Below are positions 45,182 to 58,203 of a stretch of DNA of 64,000 nucleotides, one piece after another; position 1 is the first letter of the stretch, and each line of letters opens with the position of its first letter. This DNA comes from Nigrospora sphaerica (taxonomy: Eukaryota > Ascomycota > Sordariomycetes > Amphisphaeriales > Apiosporaceae): contig JAGVVL010000001.1 in the NCBI GenBank assembly GCA_018287875.1, forward strand, positions 5,394,001 through 5,458,000. The letters are read 5' to 3'. The notes below the pieces were generated by a model. The model did not search any database and was not told the origin of the DNA. It saw only the letters and a program-made list of their open reading frames with translations. A program made the position numbers and the translations under genes.

Positions 45182-47871
45182 TCATCGGCCTTGGGCCGTG
45201 GTGGGACTGTTCATCGTCAGGCTTTCGCGCGTGCCGCGCTTGGCGAGACTGCCGGCTCTGGCGATCCGCGAGACGGACGGAAATGAAAACTGGCGTTGAC
45301 CGCGTTCGTCGGACAGCCGGGCCGCGGCACTCTGCGGCTCGCGGTCCGCTGCTCGCTCCGGGATTCGATCCGTGGACCGGTCGATGGATCTGTCCGGCGT
45401 GATTCTTTCAATGTACCGGCGTGCCGACAAGCTGTTCGTTGACGATTGTGGCTGGATTACTCGCGTGCTGAGTGCGGACGGCACGGGCCGTCGTCTGGGT
45501 ATGGCTGCCGAGACCGGACTGGTCTCGACAGAGGGTAGAGGAACCTGCGAAATGTACTCGCGCGTGGCAATGCCATTTCTCGCCGAAGCCACCTCGGTAA
45601 TGGCGCGGGACGGGGCTCTGAAGCGGGATTCCTCCCCTTCCTCCTCGGCCAGCGCTCGGCGTGTCCGCAAAAGGGAGATGCTGCGGCTGGGCGCGTCTTC
45701 GGGATCTTCGGTCCCTGCGCGGCGCGTTCGGAGAATCGATGATTTGCGTCCCGGTTGCTGCTGCTCGGGCTCCTCGGTCACGGCTCTACGGGCCCGGGGG
45801 AGCATGAGCGAAGTCCTGCGCCCGTGGGCCTCGGTAGGCGTGGAAGGAGTACCGGCGCTGTAACGCGTGGCGGAATGTGGCAGCGCGCTGCCTTGAAGCA
45901 GGCTGTTGCGTCGCTCTTCCAGCCGGGTCATGGTCCTCGGGCTCGTAATAATGGAGGTCGGGTTGCGATCAGCGGATCCCGAAGGGTTTCGAAGCTGCGT
46001 CACCGCACTGCCATATCTGTGGACGGTGGGGCTCGGCGGTCGGTCTTGGTCGGGTTCGGGCGTCTTGGCCGCTGCCGTCTGCGACTTCAGCTGAGCTGTG
46101 CTCTCACTGAGGGCTACACACAGCTCCGTGAGGCTACGGCAGATGCCGTCCGCCTTGCGTCTCAGCTGCCGTGCAGACATGGCGGCCCCCGTGCCCACAG
46201 TGGATGATGCGCTCGAAATGGGCCCCGGCTGTCCCGCAGTGCCAAGCATCATCGACAAGGACAGGGCATCGTTGGCGGCGGTTTCCAGGGCGTCGTACAC
46301 GTTCGCGGTCAAGAAGGGCTTCGACTTGTTCAGCGCCGACTGTAGTAATGGGTGGCCGTCTTTGTTCGACAGGGCCACGGTGCTGGCCGCGTCGTTTTGC
46401 TTCGCGGCGCCGGTGGACTCGCGCTTGGGCGAGACGGACATGGTGGTCGCGTTGGTGGTCGCCGTCGGCGGTCGCTCGTCCGAGGCGCGCGACATGGCGG
46501 CGCCCGATGTCGCCGGCAGTTTGCCTGTCAGTTCGAGGCGGTGGATGCGGGACTTGAGCTCGTCCAACTCATCCCACACCGTAGACGGGGCCGCGGTGGA
46601 ATTGGAAGATTCGGTTTGGTGGTCTCCGGTATGGGTGTCCTGTTTGGGCGCCTCGGCCGGTTTGGGGGCGAGTGGCGAAGAGTTGTACGCTCGGCCAGGA
46701 CCCGTGCTGAACGAGGCCGTCGGTTTCAGCGACGCCACACGAGAAGGCGCGCCCGAGCTCGACTCGGTAATGGAGGATCGCCGAAAACTGCGGCTATACT
46801 TGGACCCGGCATCGGCGAAGAAATCCTGTGTGGAAAGAGTTGGTGGCTTGAAGGTTGAAGACCGTTGTGGGGTGCCGTTCCCTCTGGCCCTCGCCTCCTC
46901 CAACTCCTGGTCGCGGCGGGCTTTGTCGCCCGTCTGATTGCCGCCATAAGCCCTACTGCCTTCCTGCTCGGACAGGCGTCGCGAGACCGGAGGGGGCGAG
47001 GTGGGCTTATAGGAAACGACGGCGGTCGAGAGGGGCCGACGGTGGGCTGACCGGGCGATGCGGGACTGCGTGAACGATTAGTGGGATCGACAAAGCAGGA
47101 ACGCGGGCCAGAAGTACTCACGATGGCGGGGGTGCGCTTGCCCTCGGGTTCTTCGCGTGCCATTTTGAGGAAGACGTCGCCACTATCGTCGTCTGCGTCG
47201 GGGCGGTCGGCGGCGCCCGCCGACGGCGGGACCCAGCGAATGGTAGCATCGTCGTCTTGGCGGCCTTCTAAGGCGCGCAGAGTCTGATCCCGATGGCTCC
47301 CACTGCTGGGCTCATCATCGTAGCCGCGCGGCGATCGCAGGTTCATGTCGAGACCAAAACTTCGCCGCGAATCGGATGATCGAAATGAGCGAATTGGGGG
47401 GATGGATGCCGTTCCTCCTGCGGAAGGGCTAGCCGCTGTTGCCGGCTTGTAAGACAGTGGGGGGCGGCGGGACAGCGGGCTTCTCTTATCATCAGAGGCA
47501 GTCCTCTGAACGGTCTTGAGCACGAGGAGCTCTCGGGGGGCGGCGGCGTCGTCACGGGGGCGATGGATGCTCCCGGCCGAATGCAATCGGTGGTGCTGGA
47601 CGACGGGGCGACGCGATGCCTCGTGCGTGCTTTGAGCGGCACTCCAACTGTGCGAGGCGCGCTTGCGCAACGGGCGGGCGGAAGCGACAACGGGAGCCGC
47701 AGATTCGATCGCGAATGACCTCAAGTCTTCTGACGTCAATTGAGCAGAAGACGACGAACGCTTGAGCGACTTGGAGGTCGCGGGCGGTGCGGACGACAGG
47801 GGTGCGAAATTGGCAGTGAACTGGAAGGCCGGTAGTCGGGACGGGACTGGATTCGCGCTGGGCGGTAGGGG

Positions 47872-47905
<34 letters not shown>

Positions 47906-48465
47906 TTGATCACGGGCGATGCTTCGTGGGAGACGGAAGGGTCGTGGTGGTTGTGGCCGGCACTCTGCTGGCCGTGGTTATGGTGGCCTATCAATAGCAG
48001 TGGAGAGGGGGCGCGGGTGGCTTCGCAGATGTCGCCGGGTTGTCGAGTTTGAGCTTCTGCGGTGCCTGTCTCGGCAGGAAAGATGGGTGATGGGATGCCC
48101 GGGGGGAATGACGGGCGGTTTAGGGTTTCTGTCCTCAGGTCGGTAAAGCGAAATGTCGGCAACTTTGATGGGCTGTGGTTCTGGCGATGAGCATGATAGG
48201 TGCTGTGCGACAACGGCCCGGAGGGGGGCGACCGGCGGTCCAGGCTGTGGCCGTCGGCGGTGCGTTTGCGGGTGCTGCTGCTGGTGCTGCTGGGACTCCA
48301 GGGATTATTGCAGGCGATAGTGGTAGTGGTAGTGGGTGTGGTGGGAGCGAGGGTGAGGGTGAGGGCGGTAGTGGCAGCGATGGCAGAGGCTGGCGAGGCA
48401 GAGGTTGTAGTGGTGCGAGTGGACGCCGAAGCTGACGCTCTAGCGGTATCAGGTCTTTCGGCCAT
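45182..48465 (-). CDS. Large, mostly disordered fungal protein with an LPXTG-like motif
   Basis: Two exons on the minus strand, 48465-47122 and 47065-45182, with a 56-bp intron (GTGAGT, branch-like CACTAATC, CAG). The product is about 1,075 residues, starting MAERPDTARASASASTRTTT. Nearly all of it is low-complexity Ser/Thr/Pro/Arg sequence, with a poly-Ala run of 12 encoded by GGC repeats (about 47871-47908). The most structured parts follow the intron: SRIARSAHRRPLSTAVVSYK, a predicted short coiled segment WDELDELKSRIHRLELTGKL, and GHPLLQSALNKSKPFLTANV through LSLSMMLGT. LPATSG after the coil fits the LPxTG pattern that gives some fungal proteins the name 'LPXTG-domain protein'; there is no sortase in fungi, so that name is not functional. 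A tandem motif near SILRTRRAGTEDPE recurs three times. Function unknown; scaffold or cytoskeletal/septal roles are guesses. Confidence 0.82.
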
Positions 48466-51400
48466 GGCGTCGGTTTTCGTGCGCGCGCGCGTGTGGGCGT
48501 GCGCCGCTGGGCCTTCGTTGGCAGCTCGCTCGCTTTCCCTTGTCCCCGATCCCCAATCCCTTCCTCTCCCAGTCCCCGTTCCCTTGCCGGCGTTTGCCTT
48601 AGCTTCCACAACCTCCTTGGTTCCCTGCTTTGCCGGTCTATGCGTCGCCTTCGCTCAGTGCTGCTGGTGGGCCCCCCACCCCAGTTTTCGACCTGTCGCC
48701 CACTTGCTACTCTCGCCCACGTTCCTGGCTGCCGTGGAGCGCGAGTATTTGCTGCTGCGGCTCGCCTTATTTCTTGATCGTTATTAGTGGAGTTGGTCGT
48801 CTCCCACGGCTCGCTCGGGCTTCTGCACACGAAAAAAACCGGCAGGGGGCAGTGGCAGGGTCGCCGACCGTACGCAGACGAGGGACGAGAAGGAAGGAAA
48901 AAGGGTTGCGAGGCCCCACGAGAATCGCGGCGCAGTCCCCGAAACTTGCGATGAAAGAGCAGAAACCGGGAGAGACGAGAAGCATCAAAGTCTGCGCTGT
49001 CAAAATCAGACGGATGAGCCGGGCAGTCGGCGGGAAAAGAAACCACGAGAAAAAGAAATGACGCCGCCGGCTCGGAAAGCACAATGCGTGTGGGTGATGT
49101 GTGTGTGTCTCTCTCTCCCTCTGTCTCTGCGTGTGTCCGCGTGTGCCCTCTTAGGTGACCAACTCATCCCAATCTTCTCATTTGTCCACGAGGAAATCCC
49201 GAGAGCTTGCAGTAGAGCTGCAGGAGAGGACACATTGGCAACCGAGTCCGGGTTGTATATTCACGGGAGAACGGACGAACCAAGGTCGACGACGACGCCA
49301 TCCCCCCAGGAGGGGACAGCGACCTATACCTCTTCTACGGATGTCCTCACAGAATCATTCGCCAACCCCGTGTCTTCGAGGACCGCGACGGTGAAAAAGA
49401 GGGGGGTTGCAACTCCCGGCGGATGCAGCGCGTCAAATGGCCCGCCACTGTCTTTTGTCTTGTTTCTTTTCCAGCCCGTTGTTGATCGCCATGCTTCCGT
49501 ACCCATGTGTGTAAACCGCGCATTCCCAGACGTGTCGATGCCTCCCTTCCACTCCCTTTCCTCAGGGCTCGCAGGTAATAAAAGCAAAAACTGCTTCATC
49601 TGCCCAAAGACATGCCTACCTACTACCTCTGATTCCGTCACAGGGCAGGTGTTGTTTCCGTTTCTTCGACCGAAACATACGGACCTTCAAGGCGCCCCTC
49701 CCGCGTACCAATCCAAGGGAGTCGTTGGTGTCGGCCACATGTGAGCCGTACGTAGTACCTGCCGCCTCGGTCCGTGGACACCCAATGGGAAAACCGGAGT
49801 TGCTTTCCGACTGCAAGGGGGGCGGTCATCGCGAATTACAGGTAATAACTTGCAGTGCGCTCGCGCCGCGGCCTGACATTGCTTACCTGCATGCTTGCGT
49901 GGTACGACCTGACGGGCTGCCGGGGGGGGGGACGTGATGCTATGAGACCTCCGAGCACGTACATCCACGTGTAGTCGGTCCCGTGGATGGCACATACTTT
50001 TTCCCGACTTGCTGCAGCAGCAGCACCACCGGCCGGCTATAGTCAAGGTTGTATTCGATGCTGTCGTGATTGTACGGAGTACGCAAACGATCCTGGCAGC
50101 CCAGATCACGGAGGTGTTGTTGGCTAATGTGCATATGCTGTAGTTTGGCAACGTTGAAGGTCACCAGCCAGTGCTTGCATGCTTTGAGTTAGACCTACCT
50201 TAGGCTGTACATCTAGCAGCGCTGCGCCGATTGCTGGTTAGCTTCGACAAAGTGCGCACCATGTAAAAAGCCTAAAGCCCCATCGATGCCTTACGGGAAT
50301 GACAACGTGATTCCTTCTCCCAAGTCTCGCTACGACTCCTTTGGGAGCCTCCCGCCTCTCGAGATTCGGCTACACACTACCAGCCTTCCGACACCGATAA
50401 TAATTCCAGGCACACCAGGACAGCCGAGGCAAGGCGATTTGGCGAGCTTCAGGTTGCCCCCCCCCCCCGGGGATCTGAAGACACACATGTCTGGGCCAAC
50501 CAGAAGTGCCAATTTGGCAGGGCGGGGCCAGCGGGTTGGGCCCGGGGTAGTGATCAGGTTCCCAAACGAGGCTCTTCCCATGGGGCGCCTCAGTTGTGCC
50601 CTGGATGCAATAGGAAATGAGCGGCATGGTGGAGTGAGGGAGTGGGCGGTTCCTCTTCTGCTTTCCCACCCCCCCGTACTACTCCATCCTCCCCAAACGG
50701 GGACACAGGAAAACGAGGGTTCGTCCGTGTCAGAGGCCCTGGGAGGGGTCCTCCTCGTGGCTCGGCTGGCACGGAGGGCGGCGAGGGATCCGATCGTTCA
50801 GACGACTTATGGTTAATTGTTGACGAGCAGAATCGACTCTTGTCATCCCATCCATCCGGGCACCTGACCTGGGCTGTGACGAACCCCGCCGCCACTCACA
50901 TGCCTTATTTCCCGGGAGAGGGGAGAGGCGAGAAGGGGGGGTGGGGGCTCTGCGCCGTGTAATACTGAATTATTGCGCGTCTAGTTCCTCGTCTTCTTAT
51001 ATGGCCGCCACCCTGCTCGGACAAAAGGGGTCACCCAAAATCGTCGACTATTCCGACGTGCCCACCGGGCCTGCGCCGACGGTGAAAAGCGTCACGATGC
51101 GGGTCGAGAGTCTCACGGCTTAGGTTCACCACTTGCCTGCCCTACATGTGCACACCACGAGACGGCCACAAGGCACTCGCGCCCGCGAGAGCGCCTTACG
51201 GGCATCGGGCCCGGAGGAGACGCGGGAGGTGCAGAGCCCGACGGGGGCCCTACGCGTAGAGGTGTCGGGCCTTATTTGGCGCGCAGGCGGTGACGATTCG
51301 TCATCCGGCATTTTCTTTCCCCTTCGACTAGGGAGATCATGAACGTGCGGCTGGGACCATGGAATCGTGCCCGGACCAGGAGGGATTCCACGAGGGATTG

Positions 51401-52078
51401 GCGAATGCCATGGCTCCCTCCACTGGGAATGAAAAAAAAAGGCGGGAATGGAGGCTGAGCGAACGGCTAGTGCGCCCGCACGAGATGACCTGCCCCCTCC
51501 CTCCCGCTCCGCCAGGCGGGCAAGACGCAAGTAATTAATTCTGGGTACCATAGGGGAGGTTGCGCGGGAATGAGGGTAAGAAAACGGCGCGGCGACCAAG
51601 GCGCCATCATCTCGGCTCATTTGGATCAACCTCGCCTGCTGGGGATCTGGATCTCTCTGTACGCATAGTCGTACTGCGTTTGGACGCGTGGTCCACTGGA
51701 CCAGCTGTTCATGCCATGTTATCTATGCCGAGGGAGCTTGGCAGCTTTTCCAACTCGGATGCTCTGTACAAGCCTCCCGTGTGCTGTATCTCGTATCCAT
51801 TTTGCCCATTCCTGCTCAATAGGGCGCAGGCTGCTTGAGTCTCCAGTATCTTCGGGCCCCTTCAGGGGTCGACTAGCGGAGGCCCGGGTCTGAAACACAT
51901 GTTGCTTTTTGATGGACCAGGGCAGCGGTGATCTACAGCATCGGTATGCGGACGACAGCAAAGAATTCTACGAACGGCTTTGGCCCCCCGATTAGGGTTT
52001 GGCTCATTACAGGATGGAACAGCATACCCCGGGAGAGGGAATGGCTGATCTGAGCCTGCCTGTTATCACTGCAGGAAG

Positions 52079-52107
52079 TTTTTTTTTTTAAAAAAAAAAA
52101 AAAAAAA
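52079..52107. repeat. T11-A18 homopolymer palindrome
   Basis: Eleven T followed without a gap by eighteen A. It can form a small hairpin, and rigid A-tracts exclude nucleosomes. On either strand it could also mark a retroposed poly(A) end, but no target-site duplication is evident. Confidence 0.85.
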
Positions 52108-55100
52108 GATGTCAAGGTTACATCCATAGGACCACACCACCATTGTCAAAACCCGGGGACAGAGAAACAATTTGACGGCGTCAAAGAGTCCGGATCCGCG
52201 AGTCGTTTGGTGGGTAGCATCGTGGAGAACCCGGGGCTGTGGCTTGAAGCTGCGCGGCGCAACGGTCGGTCATGGAGCCTGGGGACTAGTGACGCTCCAT
52301 ATGTAGATGGTTTGGGCACGGCTTCGCGCCATGGAGATTGGACTCTTCCAAGCGTCCCCTTCCCCCCAAGCACTATCTGCCTCCGCGGCTAGATATCCCA
52401 TCTGGCCCTTGGTCCGTCTGTATCAAAGCCTGGGCCAGGGGATGGTCGAGCATGCAAAACCATCGCCGGCCCGGCCGGCGCGACTCCTAAACTACCCATC
52501 GCCGTAGCCTTCCCGCTAGATGCATCGACCCACGAGTTTGCGGGTAGGTGAACAGTCACGACCCGAGGCAAGGACGCCCCGTCAAACCAAGCCAGGTCAC
52601 GGCTGTGAGCCAATCCCCGTGGAAGGAGTTGACGGGACTGGGCGTAACATAGATCCGTAGGCGGCCAATAGTGACGGCGCCGAGTGGCTGCATCAAGAGG
52701 AAGCCGAAGTGACTCCAGATTCGCTGAGAAGACAGGCGAGTCTCTGCACGCGATGTTACTGCCCGAAACATCGGGCGGGCGTCCCAAGCGTCGCCGGAGA
52801 GCCCTAAAGCTCCACTCGGGGGAGTAGCCTCATCGTCAAGTGCCGGAATGCCCAAGTGCCCTGCAGAGAGTCCCGCCCGGCTGGTTCCAGTACACGGCGA
52901 TTCGTGTGGGCTCTCTACGATAGGCGTTAGGCCCGTGTTTCTGCGCGCTCCGGCCTGCAGATCGTGACGGCTCCGTCGGAGAGCTGGAGACGTGGATGCG
53001 AGCTGCAGGACAACCCAATTAAATTAAGTAGTCGAGGTGAGTGGAGCGGAAGCCCCTTCACGAACGGTCCCCGTCCCAGTAGTATACCCTGCCCATATGA
53101 CGGAGTGACGGAGGAATGGCTTTGAGCCGGCGTGCCTTAGCAGCAGGCTCAGCCCCGGGGGCAGGCAGGCCACGGGCAAGATACCCCGTGAAGCAGGAGC
53201 CGGGCGATCGTGTGGCCTCACAGCGGCAAGGAGGCCGAAGAGGGTAGGAAAGGCGACTGCGACGTCTCCCGAAGCCTAAGAGCCCTGACCCTTGACCACT
53301 AACGTGGTCTTCTTACTAGCCACGTGAGTCTCCATCCTTTCTTTTTTGTCACCCGATCTTTTCTCCTTCTCTTTCTCTCGGCTTTCTTCGTCCCTTCCTC
53401 CTCGTTCACGTGGACTACCACCCCCGTGGCCATGTGGTCGCCGGTCCTGTAGTCACCGAGTCTGGGATGCGGAGGGGAGAAGGCGATGATTGAAACAAAA
53501 GCTGAAGCATGTTCCTTCGGAGAAATCGCGGCGGACGGAAAGGATGGCCGGGGCGGGCGATCGGCATGGATCCACGCAGCGGTAGCCCTCATACAACCAG
53601 GCTGGGCTCCCAGGGCCCAAGGACCCGGAATGCTCCTCACGGACAGACCCGGGGGAGGGGGGGGGGGACTCGTGGCTTTGGTGCCTTATGCGAGGCTTTT
53701 TGGCAGCGATGACATCCCCATTACCGAAAAGCTGGCCGTCGACCAGCGCGAGCGGCATAAGCCGAGGCGGCGGCAGAGAAGACGGGGGCCAGCGTGACAG
53801 TTCCCAGCTGAAGGGAGCCGGGAGAAAAGCTGCCCTTCGAGCCCTGGAATCTGGGACTAAGACGCGACTCGAGACGACAGAACGGTGTCGGGGTGTTTCG
53901 GAGGAGAACGACCCTCTTGTTGAGCCGCATCCATACCCACAAGCGGTCGCTGCTTGGTACTGAATTGGGGCACTATGTCCACCATCCCATGGCACGCATA
54001 TAGGCCCAAGTGGCGGGAGGGGCCAGACTGTGATCAAACCGCCGGTGGGCTAGACCTGGCCCCGCAGAAGCCAATCAGCAGGCATATCGCTTGGTGCTGA
54101 TGCTGCAACGGACCAGATTCGGGCCCCTTGTTTCAGATTGATGCCAAGAGACACGCCCAGGATAACCTGCGGCGCACATGCGAGGCTAGCCGGGCTAGCC
54201 CAGGGCGGCGTTAGCATGGTTGCATCGCCTCGACGTGCCTCCCCACCCGCGTGGGCATCGCGAGCCTGAGCCCTGCTACGCCTGCGTGGGCCAGTTGGTG
54301 GGAAGGGGGTGGATCGAGAAGCAGCGGCGGGGCGAGTAGGAGAAAGATGCCAACGAGTGCGGTGCAGGTCGTCCCGTCGTCGTGTGGACTGTCACTGGGT
54401 GTGTGCATGGAGAAGGGCCTGGTGGGAGTCGGGGTGGACACACACACAGGCTGACGGGCCCAACGACTGACGTAGGCTCTCCCGTCCATCACGCCTGGTG
54501 GATGATCATGATGGCTGTGTGTGCTCCGTCTGGCACCCATCAGGTGCGCGCGACCGCCGATGCTGCCGAAGGATCGACACGCGCGCCTTTTCCCCCCTTC
54601 CTGTCCGTACGGCCAAATCGATCAGAGCAGGCAGGATGCGCAGGGCAGAGGGCGGCACGACCAAAGCATTGTTGTACCCAAGATTGCTCCCAAATCCCTT
54701 CGTTCTGTCGGCCTGCCTGGGCTAGCGGGCTTGCGAGGCTACTTGCCCCAAAACCGTGCCACTGCTGGCTCGCGGACGGCTAGCCAGATCGCGGACGGAT
54801 GCGTGTTTCGTTTCTGATCTTCCCGGGCTCGTTGGCGTCCAAGGCCCCGCTAGGCACGGTGGATTGCGGCCTTTCCACCATTGGAACATGAGACACGCCC
54901 TTCATGAAAGTAAGACGAACTGAGCGGTACCACGATGTGACCTAAAAGCCTGCTCGCCCCGCTCCGCGCAGTACAACGCCCGGGTGGGCCCCTCCAGACA
55001 GCCGCGTCAAGTCGGCGAATACGGAACCGGCAGTGGTGCCGGGTTGGGACACGAAGGAGCAGCCATCTGTGTTTTGCCCGGCGAGTCATTATCCGGCTGA

Positions 55101-56897
55101 GCAAGGGACGTAGGTGGCTCGGGCTCGGGGCCGCAGAAATCCGGTTGGGATCGGATCGCGAGGGTTCAGATGGCAGTTCCAAGATGGCAGGCCGTCTCGA
55201 TGGGCGAGGTTGGCCCGGCCTGGAAAGATGAGAAGCGCGGGGCCCGGACTCGTGATTTCAATTGCTTTCCCACGAGCGTGGAATTGGACGGCGTCTGTTC
55301 TGAGTGCCACCACAGGCATCTTCCGGAAACGCTTGGGCATCTCGGGCCGGTCAGGGTTTGATTGCTTTCGTCTCTCGGGGCAATATTACCGTGTGCGAGC
55401 AACCTCCGGGGAGGGGCGCTGCGGGCATTGACTGTGGAAATGGGCCCTTGGCTCTCTCTTCTCAGGCTGCCGCAGGAAAGTTGTCTGCCCCGAACTATAC
55501 CGCGTCACTCAAAGTCCCTTATAGACAAGGGACTACCCGGCCTCTCGGGTGAGGTTATGCAATTTAGAGCCTGCATTATCGAAGCACAGGACACCGAGTG
55601 CTACGGGACCGTGGCTGCTGAATGGCTGCTAATTTGGTCGCAAAAGCATGTGTGGACGACGCGCATGCTCGCAAATATGCTTGCTGCCACAGCTGACGGG
55701 AGTCCAATCAAAAAGTTGAGCCGGGCTCGTATTGGTCCGAGGCCTAGGCTCATCCGGTAGCGGCCTGGGCAAACCTCTCCCGCCTACAAGTAGCTATGTA
55801 GATGCTTCGGTATCGCCCGGCCGGCAAGTAACTTGCCAGTACGAGGCCGCCGAGCCCGCCGCCATCTCGTGTTTTGTAGGCCGAGAAGCAGAATCGCCAG
55901 ACTGAGCGGGGGCTTTTGACGGCGTACGGGTGTGGCGACAAAAAGCAGAGAGGTGGATGGCTACGAGAGGCAGAGCGGCAAGCAAGCAACGTCTGCGTGT
56001 GCCAGCCAGCATATGCATGTTGCACAAGAAAACGACAGGCCTGCCTGACAGGAAGGCGGCAGCACCTGCATAAGTACAACGTACATACTTATGACGGAGG
56101 TACATAAGTACGTACGGCCTTCACGTATGCCGTGCTGCCGCGGACCATCGACGAGCTAGGTTGGGATGAGAAACTCCAGCTAATCTGGGCGAAGCTGTTT
56201 GTCCCCGATTGCCGGCGGATTAAATTCAATCTGACACGTGTGTGTTCGTTTGAACTTTCCGCCGGGAAACAGGACAACGGGCAGGCGTTTCGAGCGGTTG
56301 GGAAGGACAGCCGACGCAATGCTAGTACGAAGTACGACTGACTGCCTCTCGAACGGTTAGGTACCGTATCCCCTGGCTGGGAGACCCCGCCAACGTGTAT
56401 GTACCTAACTAGGTACTCATAACGCCCATGGGGAAGGACAGGGCTGGACCGAGGAATGGCACAGCGCAGCACACGGTCTGACGGTCCAGGCTATGACGAG
56501 ATCCCGTCCATCGATTCGAAGAAAAAAAAAAAAAGAAAGAAAAAATCGCCAGACCGAAGAGGATGGATGGCCAATTGGTTTGTCGCCTCTCCGGGGATGC
56601 AGGCGCAGAGCTGTAGAGCGCTGGGCCTCCAGTACTGACGATCCATGTGTGGGTGGATTCGAGGCCGGCGCATCCACGGCGAGCGCATACTATGATTGGC
56701 ATGCCGAAATTGTCAACGGCAGACCCAAATTAGAGGGCAGTGCTATGATTCGTCAGTGCTTAGCGCCAGCGTGTTAAAAATAGACGGGCGCTGGTCAGGG
56801 CTCGCGAAACGACACCTGGGCGGGGACCGGCGGTGCAGGGGTCCACGACTATTGTTGCCCAGTCGCCATACGTTTTCCGCCGCTGCTGGCCGTCGAG

Positions 56898-56923
56898 CGG
56901 GCGAGCGAGCGAGCGAGCGAGCG
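56898..56923. repeat. GCGA tetranucleotide microsatellite
   Basis: About five tandem copies of GCGA (GAGC on rotation) in the gene-poor stretch. Confidence 0.85.
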
Positions 56924-58146
56924 CAGCGCCTCTGGTGGCCACGCGTAGATGAGATCAACACTGGAAGGCGAGAGTTGGCTATGGCGCGCGCGCCAGCGAG
57001 GAGCGCGGAGGGAAAGGGGGCGGCTGAAGAGAGCCAACGACACGCAGCCGGCTCACTTCGTACATCCATACTTCGGTAGGTAAGGTAGGCAGACAAATGG
57101 AAACAGGGAGGGGGGGGGGCAAGCAGGCTGCCTACCAACCCCGACGTGGTTTGCCAGGGACGAAAGGCGGTGCGACTTTGCGCCCTTGGATAGGCCCCGG
57201 TTTCCACTGATGGAAAATCCGGTATAGCTGAGTTCATACTCCGTACTCGGGCAGGGTGTCGAGGCGGACACTCACACAAGTACCTTCCAAGTCTCGCGGC
57301 TTGCAGCTCTTTATTTTCGCTGGGCCTGGACGCCTTGAGCCATGTTGAGTGGATGATGATACATTCAACTTTCTGTGCCCTCCTCCCCCTCCTCCTCCTC
57401 CTACACCACCAACCCCTCCAGTCCTGCACGCCGTCACAGCGTCCCTACCCTCCTCTAGCCTCTGTTTGCGACATTGCATGCCTAGGATGGAAGAGGTAGG
57501 TACGTACATACAGCAGTACGTAGTGTACATGCTGTCCACTAGCCCTCCACTCCTGGGAGTTTTGCCTCCCCAAGCCTACACACAGGACGTGCCTGGCATA
57601 TCCCGGTGGTGGGATGGGGCAGCCTACGCAGTAAAATAATAGGGTGGCAGTGACTGTAGAACATAATCCCCGGCCCGGACACACAATAATAACAATATGT
57701 CGGTCGGTGAACAGGGAACCAAGACCAGCCCGTTTCGTCGGTCACCGCGTGATTATCCCTGTCCCAGACCCAGAACCTGGTAGAGGCCGGCAGGGCAAGG
57801 CAGGGCGCATGGCTGAATGAAGCCTTTTGCGGGAGGGACAGGCGGCCTAGCACTAGACTGGAGGTACTCACCGAGTACCTCAGGCCCACTTCTGGGGCTA
57901 AGACGGGCCAGGTACCTATGATCCCATCGCCTGGGCGGGCCTCCCATTGGAATCCCACGCCCCAGCTGCGCACAGTAACAGCAGCACCCGAAGCAGCAGC
58001 AGTAGTAGCAGCAATTAGCAACAGCGGCGGCGGCGACAGCGCTGTGATGAGATTCCCCCAGCGACATACAAACCGAAGCCAGTCCGCCCACCCGCCTGCC
58101 CGCCTCTTTTGGTCCCCTTGTCCATTACTCCTCCCGCTTGCGCGCA

Positions 58147-58203
58147 TACACACACACACACTTCCATCACCCATGGACCCTCCCACACACACACAAACAC
58201 ACA
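58147..58203. repeat. Two CA-rich microsatellites
   Basis: CA dinucleotide runs at about 58149-58162 and 58185-58205, separated by about 20 bp, within the presumed leader or promoter of the MAPK phosphatase gene. Confidence 0.8.
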
